From positions 372,001-436,000 of the forward strand of contig CAVRYA010000001.1 in the NCBI GenBank assembly GCA_963725315.1: 64,000 bases of DNA, in the 5' to 3' direction. This document shows positions 63,896 through 64,000 of this stretch, in pieces (the stretch's first letter is position 1; each line of letters begins with the position of its first letter). The notes beneath the pieces are model-generated. The model was not told the DNA's origin. It saw only the letters and a program-made list of their open reading frames with translations, and did no database searches. This stretch comes from JBBRHQ01 sp963725315. Lineage in GTDB: Bacteria > Actinomycetota > Thermoleophilia > Solirubrobacterales > 70-9. The position numbers and the translations under genes are program-made.

Positions 63896-64000
63896 CTACG
63901 CGGGCATCTCCTCTTCCTCGTGGGCCTGGAGGACCTCCTCTCCGCCCTCGCCGGTGCGGATGCGGATCGCCTCCTCCACCGGGATGACGAAGATCTTGCC
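63896..64000 (-). CDS. Nitrogen regulatory protein PII, 3' end only
   Basis: The last 34 codons of a PII-family gene run off the right edge, reading GKIFVIPVEEAIRIRTGEGGEE and ending MPA at a TAG (63896-63898). KIFV plus VEEAIRIRTGE is the C-loop signature of GlnB/GlnK, which binds ATP and 2-oxoglutarate. The acidic tail (HEEEEMPA) is longer than usual. The uridylylation/adenylylation T-loop lies outside the window, so GlnB versus GlnK cannot be decided. Confidence 0.85.
   Translation of the reverse strand, partial: GKIFVIPVEEAIRIRTGEGGEEVLQAHEEEEMPA

Overview
The window is GC-rich, gene-dense bacterial chromosome with short intergenic gaps. CarD, ECF sigma/anti-sigma pairs, an F420-type luciferase-like oxidoreductase, delta-60 and RTX-repeat exported proteins and many Tat substrates point to an actinobacterium. 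My best inference is the class Thermoleophilia (Solirubrobacterales-like), but no rRNA is present to prove it. No prophage, insertion sequence, CRISPR array or plasmid backbone is visible.

The backbone is a minus-strand housekeeping series read from right to left: tilS, hpt, ftsH, folP, folB, folK, coaX, dusB, greA, lysS, clpC, radA, disA, carD, ispD, ispF, cysS, rlmB, sigH. This is close to the tilS-to-sigH order of Bacillus subtilis. Much of it is also the ftsH-folP-lysS-clpC-disA-carD-ispD-ispF-cysS order of mycobacteria. Accessory genes on both strands are interleaved with it. It covers tRNA modification and charging, folate, CoA and isoprenoid synthesis, proteolysis, c-di-AMP signalling and transcription control.

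Layout. 1-10,200: a CNNM/CorC membrane protein, a pterin dehydratase, a cobalamin-binding protein, a rhomboid protease, two ECF sigma systems, a PlsC-GpsA fusion, and an aromatic-catabolism pair behind a perfect palindromic operator. 10,281: tRNA-Thr(UGU). 10,500-20,300: a GNAT-like protein, sigH with a clear TTGACA/TACACT promoter, rlmB, cysS, an ECF sigma factor fused to a zinc anti-sigma-like membrane domain, a coiled-coil protein, a VOC protein and an acyl-CoA ligase. 20,300-29,100: ispF, PHP phosphatase, DUF389 protein, MBL hydrolase, ispD, carD, disA, MFS exporter, radA. 29,100-35,400: aldo/keto reductase; a four-gene operon combining a NiCoT Ni/Co permease, a His-rich protein, a DUF4331 protein and a small Tat protein; then a delta-60/RTX protein. 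35,400-42,200: clpC, tandem secreted paralogues, and a cupredoxin/TatA/ferritin-like cluster. 42,200-60,650: lysS, FHA, greA, dusB, coaX, the folate cluster interrupted by an exported beta-helix/RTX protein, a monoamine-oxidase-like flavoprotein, a GGDEF protein, ftsH, hpt, tilS. 60,700-64,000: an LLM oxidoreductase, a MerR-HTH/nucleotidyl-cyclase fusion, a small unidentified protein and the 3' end of a PII gene.

Three nucleotide-signalling enzymes are present: DisA (c-di-AMP), a GGDEF protein (c-di-GMP) and a class III cyclase (cAMP/cGMP).

Data quality matters here. At least nine genes are readable only if single-base indels are corrected, mostly in G/C runs and with a dense cluster at 2,600-3,425. 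The corrected proteins keep their catalytic motifs, so I read most of these as sequence errors, typical of long-read assemblies, rather than real decay. One exception is a 5'-truncated gene remnant at 41,697-42,212.
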